A DNA stretch of 64,000 nt, from positions 186,001-250,000 of the forward strand of contig NZ_FOKP01000003.1 in NCBI RefSeq assembly GCF_900112185.1. The letters are read 5' to 3'. Position numbers and translations under genes: made by a program. Under the pieces are notes generated by a model. It was not told the origin of the DNA, made no database searches, and saw nothing but the letters and a program-made list of their open reading frames with translations. This stretch comes from Allobosea sp. CRIB-10. GTDB taxonomy: Bacteria > Pseudomonadota > Alphaproteobacteria > Rhizobiales > Beijerinckiaceae. This document shows, piece after piece, positions 15,779 to 25,807 of the stretch (within the stretch, counting starts at the first letter, position 1; every line of letters starts with the position of its first letter).

Positions 15779-18768
15779 GCTGCGCGCCCGAGCTCGCGCA
15801 GCGCCTGGGCGTCGCGCGGCGTCACCTCGGGGAAGCCGGGCTCGGCCGTCGCCGGGTCGAAGTACTTCCACGAGCGGGCGCATTTGATGCCGGAGGCGCG
15901 CGCCGGCACCACCGAGACGCCGGGGACGTCCGGCAGGCGGAAAGCATCGGCGGCCCCCTCCCCGTCGACGATCGTCGCACCGGAGGTGATGCAGATCTCG
16001 GCGAGGTCGAGCCCGCTCAGCGCAGCGCGCAGATCGGGGTCGGCGATATGAACAACCGGAGCCGCCTCCAGCGAGGAGCCGATGCGCTTGGCGGCGCGCT
16101 CCAGTTCGAGCGCGCCGGTGACGACGCGGCGCACGCGCCGGACCTTGGCCCAGCGCTCGGCCAGCTCGGGATCGAGCCAGGCCGCGTCGGCCTTGGCGAA
16201 GAGTTCAAGATGAACGGAGCCGTCGTCCGCCCTTACGTTAGGATAGCGGTCGAGCCAGGCCTCCTCAGCGGTGAAGACCAGGATCGGCGCGAGCCAGGTC
16301 GTCAGGCAGCGGAAGAGCTGGTCGACGACGGTGAGCGCGCTCTTGCGGACATGGCTGGAGCGCGGGTCGCAATAGAGCGCGTCCTTGCGCACGTCGAAAT
16401 AAAAGGCCGAGAGCTCGGTGTTCATGAACTGCGAGAGTAGATTCACCACCTTCTTGTAGTCATAGGTGCGGTAGGCCTCCTCGACCTGCGGGCCGAGCTC
16501 GGCGAGACGGTGCAGCATCAGCCGCTCCAGCTCCGGCATCGAGGCTGGATCGGAAACGCGGATCGCCTCGTCGAAGTGGGCGAGCGTGCCGAGCATCCAG
16601 CGCATGGTGTTGCGCAGCTTGCGATAGGTCTCGACGAAGGTCTTGAGGATCTCCTTGCCGATGCGCAGATCGTCGGAATAGTCGGCCGCCGCGACCCAGA
16701 GACGCAGGATGTCGGCGCCGCTGTCCTTGATCACGTCCTGCGGGGCGGTGACGTTGCCCTTCGACTTCGACATCTTCTCGCCCTTCTCGTCGAGACAGAA
16801 GCCGTGGGTCAGCACCACGTCGAAAGGCGCGCGGCCGCGGGTGCCGCAGCTTTCGAGCAGGCTGGAATGGAACCAGCCGCGATGCTGGTCCGAGCCTTCG
16901 AGATACATCACCTTGTCGCGGCCGCCATCGACGACGCGATGGGTTTTCAGGTCGGCGCGCTTCTCCAGGGTGAAGGCATGGGTCGAGCCTGAATCGAACC
17001 AGACGTCGAGCACGTCTACGACGCGCTCGTATTTGGCCGGGTCATAGCCATAGGGCTTGAGGAAGCGGGCGCCGTCGGTGTCGGTGAACCAGGCGTCGGC
17101 GCCCTCCTGCTCGAAGGCCTCGGCGATCGCGGCGTTGACCTTGTCGTCGACCAGGATCTCCTTGCTCTCCTTGTCGACGAAGACGGTGATCGGCACGCCC
17201 CAGGCGCGCTGGCGCGAGACCACCCAGTCCGGCCGGTTGGCGATCATGCCGTTGATGCGGTTCTCACCGGCGGCGGGAACCCATTCGGTCTGCTTGATCG
17301 CCTTGAGCGCACGGTTGCGCAGCGTGTCGGCATTGCCGCCGGCGGTCGGCGCGGGAGCTTCTAGGTCAGGCGCGCCCTCGTCGCCATAGGGCTTGTCCAT
17401 GGCGATGAACCATTGCGGCGTGTTGCGGAAGATCACCGGCTTCTTCGAGCGCCAGGAATGCGGATATTGGTGTTTGAGCCGGCCGCGCGAGACGAGATTG
17501 CCGGTGGCGGCGAGCGCCTTGATCACGACCTCGTTGGCGTTGCCCTTCTCGCCCTTATCGGTGATGACCTGCGCGCCCTCGAAGCCTGGGGCCTCCTCGG
17601 TGAAGCGGCCATCGGCATCGACGGTATAGGGGATGCGGGTCTCGATGCCGCGCTCGGCCAGCATGCGGCCATTGGCCATCCAGACGTCGAAGTCCTCGCG
17701 GCCATGGCCCGGCGCGGTGTGGACGAAGCCGGTGCCGGCATCGTCGGTGACATGGTCGCCGTCGAGCAGCGGCACATCGAACTCGTAGCCCTGGCCGCGC
17801 AGCGGATGGGCGGTCTTAAGACCGGCGAGATCGGCGGTCGTGACGTCGCGCTCCAGCTCATAGGCCTCGACCTTGGCGGTCTTGAACAGCGCTTCGGCGA
17901 GGTTCTTGGCCAGCACATAGCGTGCCCCGACCTTGGCCCAGTTGCCTTCCGGGGCGGCCGTGACGCGGTAGAGGCCATAGGCGATCTTGTTGTGGAAGGA
18001 GATCGCACGGTTGCCCGGGATGGTCCAGGGCGTGGTCGTCCAGATCAGCACCGACGCGCCGGCGAGCGGGCCGGAGCCGAGCACCGGGAACGCCGCGAAG
18101 ATCGTATCGCTGGTGTGCTCCTCGTACTCGACCTCGGCCTCGGCCAGCGCGGTCTTCTCGACCACCGACCACATCACCGGCTTGGAGCCGCGATAGAGCT
18201 GGCCGTTCTGCGCGAACTTCATGATCTCGCGGGCGATCTGCGCCTCGGCGCCGAAGGCCATGGTCAGGTAGGGATCGTCCCAGTCGCCCTCGACGCCGAG
18301 CCGCTTGAACTCGGTGCGCTGGATGTCGACCCATTTCTCGGCGAAGGCGCGGCATTCCTTGCGGAACTCGACGACATCGACGTCGTCCTTGTTCAGGCCC
18401 TTGGCGCGGTACTGCTCCTCGATCTTCCACTCGATCGGCAGGCCGTGGCAGTCCCAGCCCGGCACATAGTTCGAGTCGTAGCCGAGCATCTGCTGCGAGC
18501 GCGTCACCAGGTCCTTCAGCACCTTGTTGAGCGCATGGCCGATATGGATGTTGCCGTTCGCATAGGGCGGGCCGTCATGCAGGACGAAGCGGTCGCGGCC
18601 TTGGCCGGCTTCGCGCAGCTTCCGGTAGAGATCCATCTTCGCCCAGCGGGCGAGCAGTTCGGGCTCGCGCTGCGGCAGGCCGGCGCGCATCGGGAATTCC
18701 GTCTGCGGCAGGAACAGGGTCTGCGAATAGTCGGTGGTCTCGGGTTTCTCGGCGGTCTTGTCGGTCAT
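15775..18768 (-). CDS. ileS: isoleucine--tRNA ligase
   Basis: A 997-residue class I aminoacyl-tRNA synthetase from the ATG at 18768 ([15 protein letters not shown]). The HIGH motif lies in [12 protein letters not shown] and the KMSKS motif in [20 protein letters not shown] and the CP1 editing domain lie between. The C-terminus carries [10 protein letters not shown], where the first Cys of the usual zinc ribbon remains but the partner Cys residues are missing. The gene charges tRNA-Ile. It overlaps lspA by four bases and follows ribF after a 194-base gap. Confidence 0.96.
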   Translation of the reverse strand: MTDKTAEKPETTDYSQTLFLPQTEFPMRAGLPQREPELLARWAKMDLYRKLREAGQGRDRFVLHDGPPYANGNIHIGHALNKVLKDLVTRSQQMLGYDSNYVPGWDCHGLPIEWKIEEQYRAKGLNKDDVDVVEFRKECRAFAEKWVDIQRTEFKRLGVEGDWDDPYLTMAFGAEAQIAREIMKFAQNGQLYRGSKPVMWSVVEKTALAEAEVEYEEHTSDTIFAAFPVLGSGPLAGASVLIWTTTPWTIPGNRAISFHNKIAYGLYRVTAAPEGNWAKVGARYVLAKNLAEALFKTAKVEAYELERDVTTADLAGLKTAHPLRGQGYEFDVPLLDGDHVTDDAGTGFVHTAPGHGREDFDVWMANGRMLAERGIETRIPYTVDADGRFTEEAPGFEGAQVITDKGEKGNANEVVIKALAATGNLVSRGRLKHQYPHSWRSKKPVIFRNTPQWFIAMDKPYGDEGAPDLEAPAPTAGGNADTLRNRALKAIKQTEWVPAAGENRINGMIANRPDWVVSRQRAWGVPITVFVDKESKEILVDDKVNAAIAEAFEQEGADAWFTDTDGARFLKPYGYDPAKYERVVDVLDVWFDSGSTHAFTLEKRADLKTHRVVDGGRDKVMYLEGSDQHRGWFHSSLLESCGTRGRAPFDVVLTHGFCLDEKGEKMSKSKGNVTAPQDVIKDSGADILRLWVAAADYSDDLRIGKEILKTFVETYRKLRNTMRWMLGTLAHFDEAIRVSDPASMPELERLMLHRLAELGPQVEEAYRTYDYKKVVNLLSQFMNTELSAFYFDVRKDALYCDPRSSHVRKSALTVVDQLFRCLTTWLAPILVFTAEEAWLDRYPNVRADDGSVHLELFAKADAAWLDPELAERWAKVRRVRRVVTGALELERAAKRIGSSLEAAPVVHIADPDLRAALSGLDLAEICITSGATIVDGEGAADAFRLPDVPGVSVVPARASGIKCARSWKYFDPATAEPGFPEVTPRDAQALRELGRAA

Positions 18769-18962
18769 GATCCGGCTCGGCGGTGCGGATGGCGGCTCGG
18801 CATGCGGTGCAGCGCCCATCCTGGAGATGTCACGGGGAAGCGATCGTCGTCCCGGCCTGCGCAAGCGCCCGCGCTATCAGCGCAGGGCGGCAGCCGGGCC
18901 GGTAATTCGCAGGGGCGTAACGAAGTGCAGAGCGGACATGAGCGGCTTCTAGCAAAGCGTCG

Positions 18963-19946
18963 TCACAGAAGGAAGGCCGGCGTCGCCGCCAGGATGCCGC
19001 GCGCCCGTGCGCTGTCGACATCCATCTGGACGATCAGCGCATCGAGCGTATCGAACTTCGCCTCGCCGCGCAGGAAGGCGACGAAGGCGACGTCGACGGT
19101 CCTGCCATAGAGATCGCCGGAGAAGTCGAAGACGAAGGTCTCGAGCCTGGGCGCGCCGTCGTCGAAGGTCGGCCGGCTGCCGAAGCTGGCGACGCCGTCG
19201 CGCCAGACGCCATCTATCTTCATGCGGACCGCGTAAATGCCGAAGCGCAGGCGGCAATCACGGGCGAGATGCATGTTGGCGGTGGGATAGCCGAGATCGC
19301 GGCCGCGCTTGTCGCCATGGGCGATCTCGCCGCGGACGAACCAGGGACGACCGAGCAGGGCCGCGGCATGGCCGACATCGCCGGCTTCGAGCGCCGTGCG
19401 CACCAAAGTCGAGGAGACCGGCTCGCCCTGGAAGGTGAAGGGCGGAACCACGGCGACAGGGATGCCGGCATGGCCGGCGCGGGCCTGAAGCATCTCAGGC
19501 GAACCGGTGCGGCCCTTGCCGAAATGGAAGTCGTAGCCGCAGACGAGGCCGGCAGCGCCGAGCTGGCCAAGCAGCAGATCGTCGACGAAAGCCTCGGCCG
19601 GAATGCCGGCGACCGCACGATCGAAAGGGATGATGAAACTGGGCGAAAGGCCCAGCTCGGCCAGCAGCGCGACCTTGATCGGCTCCGGCGTCAGCCGGAA
19701 CACCGGCTGCTCCGGCCGGAAGACGGTCCGCGGATGCGGCTCGAAGGTCAGCGCCGCGGCGCTGGTCCCCCGCTCCGCCGCCATCGCGCCGGCGACGCGC
19801 GCCAGCTCGGCATGGCCGCGATGAACGCCGTCGAAATTGCCGAGCGCCAGCACCCGGCCGCGCAGATCGGCCGGCACCGGCTGGTTGGGTTCGAGGACGA
19901 AGGCGGGCGGCGCATCAGGTCGCGCGGCCTCGGACGATGAGGTCAT
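18963..19946 (-). CDS. ribF: bifunctional riboflavin kinase/FAD synthetase
   Basis: A 327-residue RibF. The N-terminal FAD synthetase nucleotidyl-transferase domain shows VLALGNFDGVHRGHAEL and CGYDFHFGKGRTG. The C-terminal flavokinase domain shows GDKRGRDLGYPTANM and a later FDFSGDLYG. The enzyme converts riboflavin to FMN and then FAD. It lies upstream of ileS on the same strand, as in many Alphaproteobacteria. No riboswitch was seen upstream. Confidence 0.94.
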   Translation of the reverse strand: MTSSSEAARPDAPPAFVLEPNQPVPADLRGRVLALGNFDGVHRGHAELARVAGAMAAERGTSAAALTFEPHPRTVFRPEQPVFRLTPEPIKVALLAELGLSPSFIIPFDRAVAGIPAEAFVDDLLLGQLGAAGLVCGYDFHFGKGRTGSPEMLQARAGHAGIPVAVVPPFTFQGEPVSSTLVRTALEAGDVGHAAALLGRPWFVRGEIAHGDKRGRDLGYPTANMHLARDCRLRFGIYAVRMKIDGVWRDGVASFGSRPTFDDGAPRLETFVFDFSGDLYGRTVDVAFVAFLRGEAKFDTLDALIVQMDVDSARARGILAATPAFLL

Positions 19947-20021
19947 GGAACGCTAGGTCGCGCCGGGAAGCCCCGGCCAGCGCCGTGTTTGGCCCCAAGC
20001 GGCCGGGAGCGTCAAGGCAGT

Positions 20022-20465
20022 TCAGCCTTGCGCTGCGCGCGGCAGCGCGACCCAGGCCTCGCCTTCGAGCACCGCCTTGCCGTCGACCAGGCATTCGCAG
20101 AACAGCCGGGCCCGGCGCCGCTCCGGCACGAGCTCGACCACCTCGACGCGGGCGGTGACGACATCGCCGATCTTCACCGGAGCGAGGAAGTTCAGCGTCT
20201 GCGAGAGATAGACCGCGCCCGGCCCGGGCAGGCGCGTGCCGAGCAGAGCCGAGACCAGGCTCGCCGTCAGCATGCCATGGGCGATGCGCTGGCCGAACTT
20301 GGTGTTGGCGGCATAACGATCGCAGAGATGGATCGGATTGGCGTCGCCCGAGAGGTCGGCGAAGAGCGAGATGTCGCGCTCCATCACCGTGCGCATCAGG
20401 CTTTCGCACTGGCCGACGACCAGATCCTCGAAAGCGTGAACATGATAGAGCGTGCTGGTCATCAT
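20022..20465 (-). CDS. MaoC-like (R)-specific enoyl-CoA hydratase
   Basis: About 147 residues with a hot-dog fold. The hydratase-2 motif is visible as SGDANPIHLCDRYAANTKFG with the catalytic Asp and His, followed by RIAHGML. PhaJ/MaoC proteins hydrate trans-2-enoyl-CoA to (R)-3-hydroxyacyl-CoA. Two adjacent ATG codons (20465 and 20462) are possible starts; the longer 20510 start adds an unrelated Cys-rich tail. The gene lies upstream of ribF. The exact acyl-CoA substrate is not readable. Confidence 0.83.
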   Translation of the reverse strand: MMTSTLYHVHAFEDLVVGQCESLMRTVMERDISLFADLSGDANPIHLCDRYAANTKFGQRIAHGMLTASLVSALLGTRLPGPGAVYLSQTLNFLAPVKIGDVVTARVEVVELVPERRRARLFCECLVDGKAVLEGEAWVALPRAAQG

Positions 20466-20745
20466 TGGTCGCTCTTCGCAATTGCAGCACGGCCACGGGA
20501 CCGCACGCATTCGGAATCGAGACGGAAGCGTCCCATAGTTCGCTGCGTTGCACCATTAAACTTTGGTGCCTGTTGCCCTGGTTGCACCTCCCCCAAAGGT
20601 CGTATGCCGCTAGGTCACTCGCCAACCGGATTAACGGCTTTGAAACGCCGACCCGCTATCACAATTGACCCAAGGTCGCTGCTCTGCGAGAGCGGCGCGC
20701 GTCGGTGTCGCTGGGCACCGCGGACTACTGGCTTGGAGCGCCGTC

Positions 20746-21129
20746 ATGGCTGTCGACCCGTCAATGCCGATCCTGGTGGTGGACGACTATCAGACGATGG
20801 TCCGGATCATCCGTAATCTCCTGAAGCAGCTCGGCTTCGAGAATGTCGACGACGCCTCCGACGGCAATGCCGCGATCGCCAAGATGCGTGACAAGAAATA
20901 CGGGCTGGTGATCTCGGACTGGAACATGGAGCCGATGACCGGCTACGAACTGCTCCGCCAGGTCCGCAACGAGGATGCCATCGCCGAGACACCGTTCATC
21001 ATGGTAACGGCGGAATCGAAGACCGAGAACGTCATCGCCGCCAAGAAGGCCGGCGTGAACAACTACATCGTCAAGCCGTTCACCGCGCAGACGCTGAAAT
21101 CGAAGATCGAGTCGGCCTGCGCGGCGTGA
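20746..21129 (+). CDS. single-domain response regulator (CheY-like)
   Basis: A 127-residue receiver domain with no output domain. The acidic pocket is D13/D14 in LVVDDYQTM, the phospho-acceptor D58 in VISDWNMEPM, the switch Thr88 in MVTAESK and Lys110 in IVKPF. The ATG at 20746 is preceded by TTGGAG. It is an orphan: no chemotaxis or kinase gene is adjacent, the neighbours being the divergent MaoC gene and the convergent HAD gene. It is likely a CheY for flagellar switching or another phosphorelay component. Confidence 0.88.
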   Translation: MAVDPSMPILVVDDYQTMVRIIRNLLKQLGFENVDDASDGNAAIAKMRDKKYGLVISDWNMEPMTGYELLRQVRNEDAIAETPFIMVTAESKTENVIAAKKAGVNNYIVKPFTAQTLKSKIESACAA

Positions 21130-21151
21130 GCTTTCGGCCGCGCCGGGGGCC

Positions 21152-22030
21152 TCACCAGGCCAGGTGCGGCATGGCGTAGTTCGGCCGATGACTCTGCCGG
21201 GCGAACCAGCCCTGCAGCGCTTCGTCCGATAATCCCGCCATCTCCTCGGCATGGATGCCGGCGACGCACATCAGCGAAGCCAGGCCATATTGCGCCGCGC
21301 CGGCGATATCGGTGCGGATCGCGTCGCCGATCGCCAGGATGCGCGCCTTCTCGACGGTCTCCCCGCGCAGCTCCTGCCCCAGACGAATGGCGAGATCGTA
21401 GATCGGCGCATGCGGCTTGCCGGCATAGATCGCTTGTCCGCCGAGCTTCTCATAGGCGACGGCGAGCGAGCCGGCGCAGGGCACGATGCGCCCGCCGCGG
21501 TCGACGACCAAATCGGGATTGGCGCAGATCAGCGTCAGGCCGCGGCGGGCGAAATCGGCGAGCTGCCCGGCATAGCTCTCGGCCGTCTCGGTCTCGTCGT
21601 CGAACAGGCCGGTGCAGAGAACGTAATGGGCCTCGGCCGGGTCGACGCGCGGCGCATCGAGCCCGGCCATCAACGGCAGGTCGCGCGCGGGACCGAGATG
21701 ATAGAGCTGCTCGCCAGCTCGGTGGGCGATCAGGTCGCGGGCGACGTCGCCGGAGGTGACGATCGCGTCGAAGGCGTCGCCGGGCACGCCTAGCTTGCCG
21801 AGCTGGACCGCGATCTCCGAGCGTGGACGCGGCGCATTCGAGACCAGCACGACGGTGACGCCGCCGGCGCGCATCTTGGCCAGGGCATCGCAGGCCGCGG
21901 CGAAGGGCGCAACGCCGTTGTGGACCACGCCCCAGATATCGCAGAGGCACAGCTCGTACTGGTCGATGACGGCGGAAACGCCGGACAGCAGGCGGGTCGA
22001 GAACGGCACGGGCGAACTCCTGTCGGACAA
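21152..22030 (-). CDS. HAD-superfamily IIA hydrolase (TIGR01459-type)
   Basis: A 292-residue NagD-like HAD protein. Motif I is LCDIWGVVHNG with nucleophile D31. The second Asp of the normal DxD is Trp33, which I believe is usual for this subgroup. Motif II is LVSNAPRP. The late motifs are AGKPHAPIYD and ILAIGDAIRTDIAGA with the metal-binding Asp residues. Phosphatase activity on small metabolites is expected for the superfamily, but the substrate is unknown. In related genomes this family is often found near ribF and MaoC genes, as here. Confidence 0.86.
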   Translation of the reverse strand: MSDRSSPVPFSTRLLSGVSAVIDQYELCLCDIWGVVHNGVAPFAAACDALAKMRAGGVTVVLVSNAPRPRSEIAVQLGKLGVPGDAFDAIVTSGDVARDLIAHRAGEQLYHLGPARDLPLMAGLDAPRVDPAEAHYVLCTGLFDDETETAESYAGQLADFARRGLTLICANPDLVVDRGGRIVPCAGSLAVAYEKLGGQAIYAGKPHAPIYDLAIRLGQELRGETVEKARILAIGDAIRTDIAGAAQYGLASLMCVAGIHAEEMAGLSDEALQGWFARQSHRPNYAMPHLAW

Positions 22031-22114
22031 GCGCCGCCTGTCTACGCGGCTTCGCCGGCGCAGGCCAGCGCTTCGGTCTCGCGGACATTCCTCTTAGACC
22101 GTTTGGAACTCCAG

Positions 22115-22227
22115 CCCTCGTCCTGAGGAGCGGCCTTCAGGCTGCGTCTCGAAGGTTGCTCCAGCGATTCCGCGACCTCCTGGACCATCCTTCGAGACGC
22201 CGCTAACGCGGTTCCTCAGGATGAGGG
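22115..22227. repeat. nested inverted-repeat intergenic element
   Basis: Outer arms 22115-22129 and 22213-22227 match with one mismatch (CCCTCGTCCTGAGGA against TCCTCAGGATGAGGG). Inner arms 22144-22155 (GCGTCTCGAAGG) and 22189-22200 (CCTTCGAGACGC) match perfectly. Similar palindromic elements are widely scattered between genes in Hyphomicrobiales. It lies between the HAD gene and the end of the EAL gene. Confidence 0.8.
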
Positions 22228-22251
22228 CCCCATGAATATTCGGTCAGGCTC

Positions 22252-23697
22252 TCAGGCGGTGGCGCGGCGCAGGATGTCGCGGAAGGGAACGCGCTTGACC
22301 TCTGGCGGCGACGCCATGGCGGGGTGCTCGACCACCTCGGCGGAGACAGGCGGCGCCATGGCGACAGCAGGCCTCGGAGCAGGAGCGGCCTCCGGCTCGG
22401 CGAAGACCTCGGGCCGCACAGGTCGCGGCGGCGAGAAGACGACGCCCTGGCCGAACGCGATGCCGAGATCGAGCATGTCGGCGACCATCGGATCGTCCTC
22501 GACCTCCTCGGCGACGAGCTGGATCGAGCCACGGGCGAGCTGGACGGCGATGTCGCCCGCCGCGATGTCGGCGAGCTTGCCGCCACGCGCCTCGGCGAGC
22601 AGCAGCGCCGCCGAGACCTTGACGAAGCGCACGCCGCGGTCATGCAGCGACACCGGATCGAAGCGCAGGTCGGCGACATGGTCGAGCGCGAAGCGCACGC
22701 CATTGGCCGACATGGCGCCGAGCAGGCCGAGGCTCGACGGCTCCAGCGCCCGGAAGACGCGCTGCGGCACCTCGATGACGAGATTGCCGATGTGGTCGTG
22801 GTATTTTTCCAGGATGCGCGACAGCGCCGCCAGTGCGCGCGACGAGCCCCAGGTCGCCGCGCTGAAATTGCAGGAGACGAAGAGTTCGCCCGGCTTGCTG
22901 CCGAGATGGCGGGCGATGGCGAGCGCACGTGTGAGCACGAGCGCATCGAGTGTCGGGCCGAAGCCACGCTCCTCGACCGTGGTCAGGAATTCGGAGGGCA
23001 GCAGCAGCGTCTTCTCGTCGAGCCTCAGCCTGACGAGCGCTTCATAGCCGCGCGTGCGGCGCTGCGGCAGGCTGACGATCGGCTGAAGATGGACCTCGAC
23101 CTGGCCCTTCGCCAAAGCTTCGCTGATCAGGGCGGCGCGCTCCTCGGCGGCACGCCGCTGAGCCGCTTCGGCCGGGTCGTGCCGGGTCGCGATCAGAGGC
23201 TCCGGAGCACGTGGCTCGATGCGTTCGGGGACCAGTGCGGCGATCCGCGCGGGCTGCTGCGGCGGTGGATTGGCGAGCCGGCCCTCGATCCGGCTGAGCT
23301 GGTCGTCATGCTCGCCCAAGGTCGTTGCGACCTGCTGCAGGAGATCGCCAAGCAGGCCAACCTCAGCGGTGAGCTCGTGAAGCATCGCCTTGGCCGGGGC
23401 GGCATCGGCTTCGCCCATCGGCATTTGGTCGAGGCGCTTGGCCATCGAATCGACGCGGATGGCATTGGTCGCCAGCCGGACCTTGACCTCGCCAATCGCG
23501 GCAAGCAGCTGCTCGCGCTCGCGCGCGCCGTTCCGGCGCGCCAAAGCCGCCGCCCCGGCGAGGCCGAGCCCGGCGCTCAGCAGGCCGAGCGCATTGGCGA
23601 GGTTTCCCGGCAGGAGCAGGATGGCGGCGGCGCCCAGCGAAAAGCCGGCGACGCCGCTGGCGGCCGGAGAGAGTGCGCTGAGGCGGATGCGAGCCAA
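22252..23697 (-). CDS. membrane protein with degenerate EAL domain (TipF-like)
   Basis: A 481-residue protein. Two hydrophobic segments lie at about 15-30 and 35-52, then a coiled-coil-like region to about 150, then an EAL-type domain at about 200-430. YEALVRLR keeps the E-A-L letters, but the metal-binding DDFGTG stretch is replaced by DHVADLRFD and the catalytic K-x-D by VKVS. It is therefore probably a c-di-GMP binder or scaffold, not a phosphodiesterase. The architecture matches TipF, which positions the flagellum in Caulobacter. The only available start is TTG at 23697, because an in-frame stop lies upstream without any ATG or GTG between. The C-terminal 50 residues are Pro/Ala-rich. Confidence 0.75.
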   Translation of the reverse strand: MARIRLSALSPAASGVAGFSLGAAAILLLPGNLANALGLLSAGLGLAGAAALARRNGAREREQLLAAIGEVKVRLATNAIRVDSMAKRLDQMPMGEADAAPAKAMLHELTAEVGLLGDLLQQVATTLGEHDDQLSRIEGRLANPPPQQPARIAALVPERIEPRAPEPLIATRHDPAEAAQRRAAEERAALISEALAKGQVEVHLQPIVSLPQRRTRGYEALVRLRLDEKTLLLPSEFLTTVEERGFGPTLDALVLTRALAIARHLGSKPGELFVSCNFSAATWGSSRALAALSRILEKYHDHIGNLVIEVPQRVFRALEPSSLGLLGAMSANGVRFALDHVADLRFDPVSLHDRGVRFVKVSAALLLAEARGGKLADIAAGDIAVQLARGSIQLVAEEVEDDPMVADMLDLGIAFGQGVVFSPPRPVRPEVFAEPEAAPAPRPAVAMAPPVSAEVVEHPAMASPPEVKRVPFRDILRRATA

Positions 23698-23842
23698 GGG
23701 CTGAAATCGCGCAAGAGGTTGAAAGGGAACGCGACGCTACGAATCAGCTGCGATCAGCACAGAATAGCGGCCTGATTCAGCGACTGCGAGCGCTATCGAA
23801 CGATCGCGCGCGAACGCGTCCCGAAGGACGACCGGCTTCAGC

Positions 23843-25627
23843 CTAGCGCGGCTGCAGCCCGGCCTCGCCGATCGCGGCCAGAATGCGGTCGACGACCACC
23901 GGGGAGAAGCCCTTGCGGGTCAGATAAAGCCGCCCATCGAGGGCAAAGAGCGGCTCGGCCTTGCCGAGCAGCCGCTGGGTTTCCTCGAGCTCGAGGCGAT
24001 CTCCGGCGGCGGCGCTCGCGACCGCGCGAGCAACGAGGGCAAGCGGCGTCTCTTCCCGCTTGAGCAGGGCAGCCTGATTGTCGGCAAGCTTCGTCGCGCC
24101 GCTCAGATAGGCCGCAAAGTAGAGAAAGACATCGTACCAGGACGGGCGGCCATTGCTCAGCGCAGCGGCGCGCTCAAGCAGAGGCAACCCTTCCGACGCC
24201 CGGCCGAGCTGGACGTAGCGCGCCCCGAGATCGGCCATGATGTCGGGATCGTAGGGATTGCGCGTCAGTGCCTCCCGGCCGGATTTGAGCGCCTCCTCCG
24301 TCATGCCGCGCAGGAATTGCGCCTCCATCAGCGCCTGGTGTGCTCGCGCGCTCGCCGGCGCCAGCCTCACGGCATTGACCGCTGCGGCGAGGGCCCGGTC
24401 GAGCGCCGAACCCGGGCGCGGATTCAGGCCCGAGGCGTACTCATCCGCCGTGAGCAGCGCCAGGTGCGACCAAGCCGGGTGGAATTCGGGATCGCGCGCG
24501 ACCAGCGCGTCGAGGCAATTGCGCGCCGCGAGATGCTCGTCCTCCTTCATGTGCCGACGGAAATTGAGCGCCTGATAGATGCAGGCGATCCCGGGCGGCA
24601 GCGTCGCCAGCCGGAAGTCGGCGTGCAGGATGCCATAGGGCTGGGCGAGCCGGATCGCGACCCGCTGCGCCAGCTCGCGCAGCTCGATGCCGTCGCTCAC
24701 GGCCGCGAGACTCCGCTCGCCGGATGTGGTCCAGACGACGCGCCCTTCCTTGGCGGTGCTGAGCCGGACGAAGCCCTCAACCTTGTCTCCGGCCCTCGCG
24801 GTGTTGAGCGTCAGGACATAGTCGGCCCCCTCCTCTGGCCGCAGCGCCGTGCCGGGAGTCTTGACCACGAGCAGGTCGTCGAAACGGGCCATGGTGTCGA
24901 CGAGATGGCGCATGAACAGCCGCGCCGCATCCTCGACCGCGGGATCGATGATATCGCCGGCGATCACCACGGCGATCACGGGCAGGCTCGCGGGCGCCGT
25001 GACCGGTTCGGCGGGCTGGGCCGAAGCGAGCTGGTCGGGCGCAGCGGGGGTCGCGGCGGGCCGCGGCGCGTGTACTTCCGCGCTCGGCATCCCTGCGCCT
25101 GGCTCCGGCCTGGGGCCGGCAAGGCGCCAGACGGCGAGGGCGATCAAGGCAGGCAGCGCGAGCAGCAAGACCGTGTAAGCCCAAAACCGCGGGCGCCCTG
25201 CCGCCGGTGGAAGCGGTGTCGCCGGCTCGGCAGCCGGCGACACCGCGTCAGGTTCGGGCAAGCCGGACCGCGTGAAGCTCGGCACATAAGCGCCGACCGG
25301 AATCGTGATCCGGACGGGATCGCGAACGCCGTCGGCCGCGAAATAAAGATTGAGAGCCTTGCGCAGGCGGCCGGCCTCGACGCGCACGATCGGATCCGAT
25401 TGCGGGTCGAACTCGGCGGGGCGCCCGAACGCCTCGACCGCGATGGTGTAGCCCTTCAGCTCGCCGGAGCGACCGGCCAGCGCCTGCTCGACGACATAGC
25501 TCAGGAAGGCGGTCAATTGCGGCGCGCTGCGGAAGATGTCGGAGGCGAGCACGCGATCGAGCTGCGCGCGGATGTCCTCCGGCGCGATCGACTCGCTCCC
25601 ATCCCGACCGGCGACGCCTTCAGTCAT
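23843..25627 (-). CDS. membrane-anchored protein with N-terminal helical domain and TPR-like C-terminus
   Basis: A 594-residue protein. The N-terminus (about 15-120) has IRAQLDRVLASDIFRSAPQL and IVRVEAGRLRKALNLYF, a domain seen in predicted transcription-linked or CadC-like regulators with TPR repeats. One membrane segment follows at about 148-168. The periplasmic part starts with a Pro/Ala-rich linker, then a TolB/SusD-like region. TPR-type repeats lie at about 400-540 (AHQALMEAQFLRGMTEEAL, DLGARYVQLGRASEGL). The role is inferred as signalling or regulation; no catalytic motif was recognised. Confidence 0.62.
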   Translation of the reverse strand: MTEGVAGRDGSESIAPEDIRAQLDRVLASDIFRSAPQLTAFLSYVVEQALAGRSGELKGYTIAVEAFGRPAEFDPQSDPIVRVEAGRLRKALNLYFAADGVRDPVRITIPVGAYVPSFTRSGLPEPDAVSPAAEPATPLPPAAGRPRFWAYTVLLLALPALIALAVWRLAGPRPEPGAGMPSAEVHAPRPAATPAAPDQLASAQPAEPVTAPASLPVIAVVIAGDIIDPAVEDAARLFMRHLVDTMARFDDLLVVKTPGTALRPEEGADYVLTLNTARAGDKVEGFVRLSTAKEGRVVWTTSGERSLAAVSDGIELRELAQRVAIRLAQPYGILHADFRLATLPPGIACIYQALNFRRHMKEDEHLAARNCLDALVARDPEFHPAWSHLALLTADEYASGLNPRPGSALDRALAAAVNAVRLAPASARAHQALMEAQFLRGMTEEALKSGREALTRNPYDPDIMADLGARYVQLGRASEGLPLLERAAALSNGRPSWYDVFLYFAAYLSGATKLADNQAALLKREETPLALVARAVASAAAGDRLELEETQRLLGKAEPLFALDGRLYLTRKGFSPVVVDRILAAIGEAGLQPR

Positions 25628-25807
25628 TGGGGCGTAGTCCAGTGTTACCCCCTTGTTGAGACTACGCCGGAAACGACGTTACGTCACCTGCTCCGAGCGA
25701 CGGCCGCCGTTCGCCGGACGCAGGCATGCCCCGAGCCGATGCGGATTTACAGCCCCGACCGCGCTGCTAGGTTGAGGAAGCTTTAAAAAACTAAATGGGA
25801 CCGGATC

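Noticed and set aside
18769..18962. Leader or riboswitch in the gap between ribF and ileS
   Set aside because: No T-box or FMN-type conserved core could be recognised.
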